This document shows, piece after piece, positions 5,358 to 5,969 of a stretch of DNA of 5,969 bases. The position numbers were made by a program, and so were the translations under genes. The stretch is from Firmicutes bacterium UBA4874 (GTDB taxonomy: Bacteria > Bacillota > Clostridia > Caldicoprobacterales > DTU083), in the NCBI GenBank assembly GCA_002399435.1, contig DHDO01000054.1, forward strand, positions 5,472-11,440. The letters run 5' to 3'. Every line of letters begins with the position of its first letter. The first letter of the stretch is position 1. The notes beneath the pieces were generated by a model. It saw only the letters and a list, made by a program, of their open reading frames with translations, searched no databases and was not told the origin of the DNA.

Positions 5358-5921
5358 TCACGACGCCTTTTTTTCCGATTTTCCCGCTACGATATCCTGA
5401 ATCAGCAGCAGGATACCAAGGAACAGGACAATATCTCCGATACTGAGAAAGGATTGGACCGGGGGAGGGACACGAAGTATGTCTCCCAGAAACCTCAGCC
5501 TTGAGTTGCTGTTCAGGATGTGATAGGTCAGGTATTTGCCATTTTCCAGATACTTCATGTTTTTGGAGTTTGCATCCACTGCTGTGGCCGTTTTTGACAG
5601 AGGCATGGAGCCCTTGTTTACCATGATGACAAGAAAGTTCAGAAAGCTGCCCACACCAATCAGCCAGCTGTACGACAGTGTCCGATTCTCCCATAAAAAC
5701 AGAAACAGCAGAAGATATTGTAAAAATAGGAACAGGCATGCAAGGGGCTGGGTGATCCGGGACGTATTTCTCATCAGATAGATCAGGGCATATTCAACGA
5801 GAACAGATAAAAAGATCAGCCAGGGGCGCCTGATTTTAATATGGGCCAGATTGGATATTCTGCCGCCCCGGATCAGGCCAATGCCGACGGCGACAGCAAA
5901 CAACGGGATCAGTAGTATCAT
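5358..5921 (-). CDS. DUF5317 family integral membrane protein
   Basis: The 187-residue protein is strongly hydrophobic, with about five predicted membrane segments (about 1-17, 33-50, 58-77, 84-101, 158-176). Between the fourth and fifth lies a conserved-looking polar loop: NKGSMPLS (102-109), YHI (133-135), FLGDIL (144-149), PPP (152-154) and SIGDIVLFLG (160-169). The N-x-G-x-MP and S-x-GD patterns are those I recall for DUF5317, a family of unknown function in Bacillota; the assignment is from memory. The tail GKSEKKAS is basic and probably cytoplasmic. The ATG at 5921 is the only in-frame start before a TAA upstream. Its ribosome binding site is weak: AAAGGA lies about 14 bases away, so initiation is probably modest. 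No promoter is recognisable in the 48 bases before the window ends. It is convergent with hsp20, sharing the terminator at 5275-5309. Confidence 0.8.
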   Translation of the reverse strand: MILLIPLFAVAVGIGLIRGGRISNLAHIKIRRPWLIFLSVLVEYALIYLMRNTSRITQPLACLFLFLQYLLLFLFLWENRTLSYSWLIGVGSFLNFLVIMVNKGSMPLSKTATAVDANSKNMKYLENGKYLTYHILNSNSRLRFLGDILRVPPPVQSFLSIGDIVLFLGILLLIQDIVAGKSEKKAS

Positions 5922-5969
5922 TTTGACGCATCTTTTCCTTTCTGCTTATTTTTTCTTTCCTCTTTTCTG

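Noticed and set aside
5341..5374. AAAGGC...GCCTTT followed by T-run as a second + strand terminator
   Set aside because: The 6-bp stem has an 18-base loop and overlaps the end of the DUF5317 coding region; the hairpin at 5275-5309 already accounts for termination.

Overview
The window looks like chromosomal DNA of a low-to-moderate GC member of the Bacillota, most likely class Clostridia. The reasons are strong AGGAGG-type ribosome binding sites, a CtsR-type heat-shock operator, a DegV protein ending in a form I associate with clostridia, a DUF5317 membrane protein, and a small heat-shock protein beginning MFGLTPY. No phage, transposase or CRISPR sequence is visible. A genus cannot be assigned from this sequence.

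Layout. Bases 1-42 are the last codons of an upstream + strand gene. Its TGA overlaps the TTG start of a membrane-anchored MutS-like ATPase (39-1892). A 173-base gap (1893-2065) follows. It is rich in short inverted repeats, is not explained by any gene, and loosely resembles group II intron domain I RNA. After it comes a small CPYC glutaredoxin-like protein (2066-2329). A strong bidirectional terminator (2332-2362) separates this rightward block from two leftward genes: a DegV fatty-acid-binding-type protein (2392-3225) with its own likely promoter, and a Gfo/Idh/MocA NAD(P)-dependent oxidoreductase (3299-4426).

The 340-base divergent region 4427-4766 is the regulatory centre of the window. 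It holds the oxidoreductase leader and a probable extended -10 promoter. It also holds a perfect AT-rich inverted repeat at 4592-4614, a sigma-A-like promoter facing right, and, just downstream of that promoter, a tandem heptad matching the CtsR operator. This drives an Hsp20 small heat-shock protein (4767-5222). A second bidirectional terminator (5275-5309) separates hsp20 from a leftward DUF5317 integral membrane protein (5358-5921), whose upstream context lies outside the window.

The genes do not form an obvious pathway; they are mostly housekeeping or stress-type functions in separate transcription units. The items most worth following up are the unexplained 1893-2065 segment, the CtsR-type box on hsp20, and the transmembrane MutS homologue with no mismatch-recognition domain. 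I found no convincing new multi-gene system.
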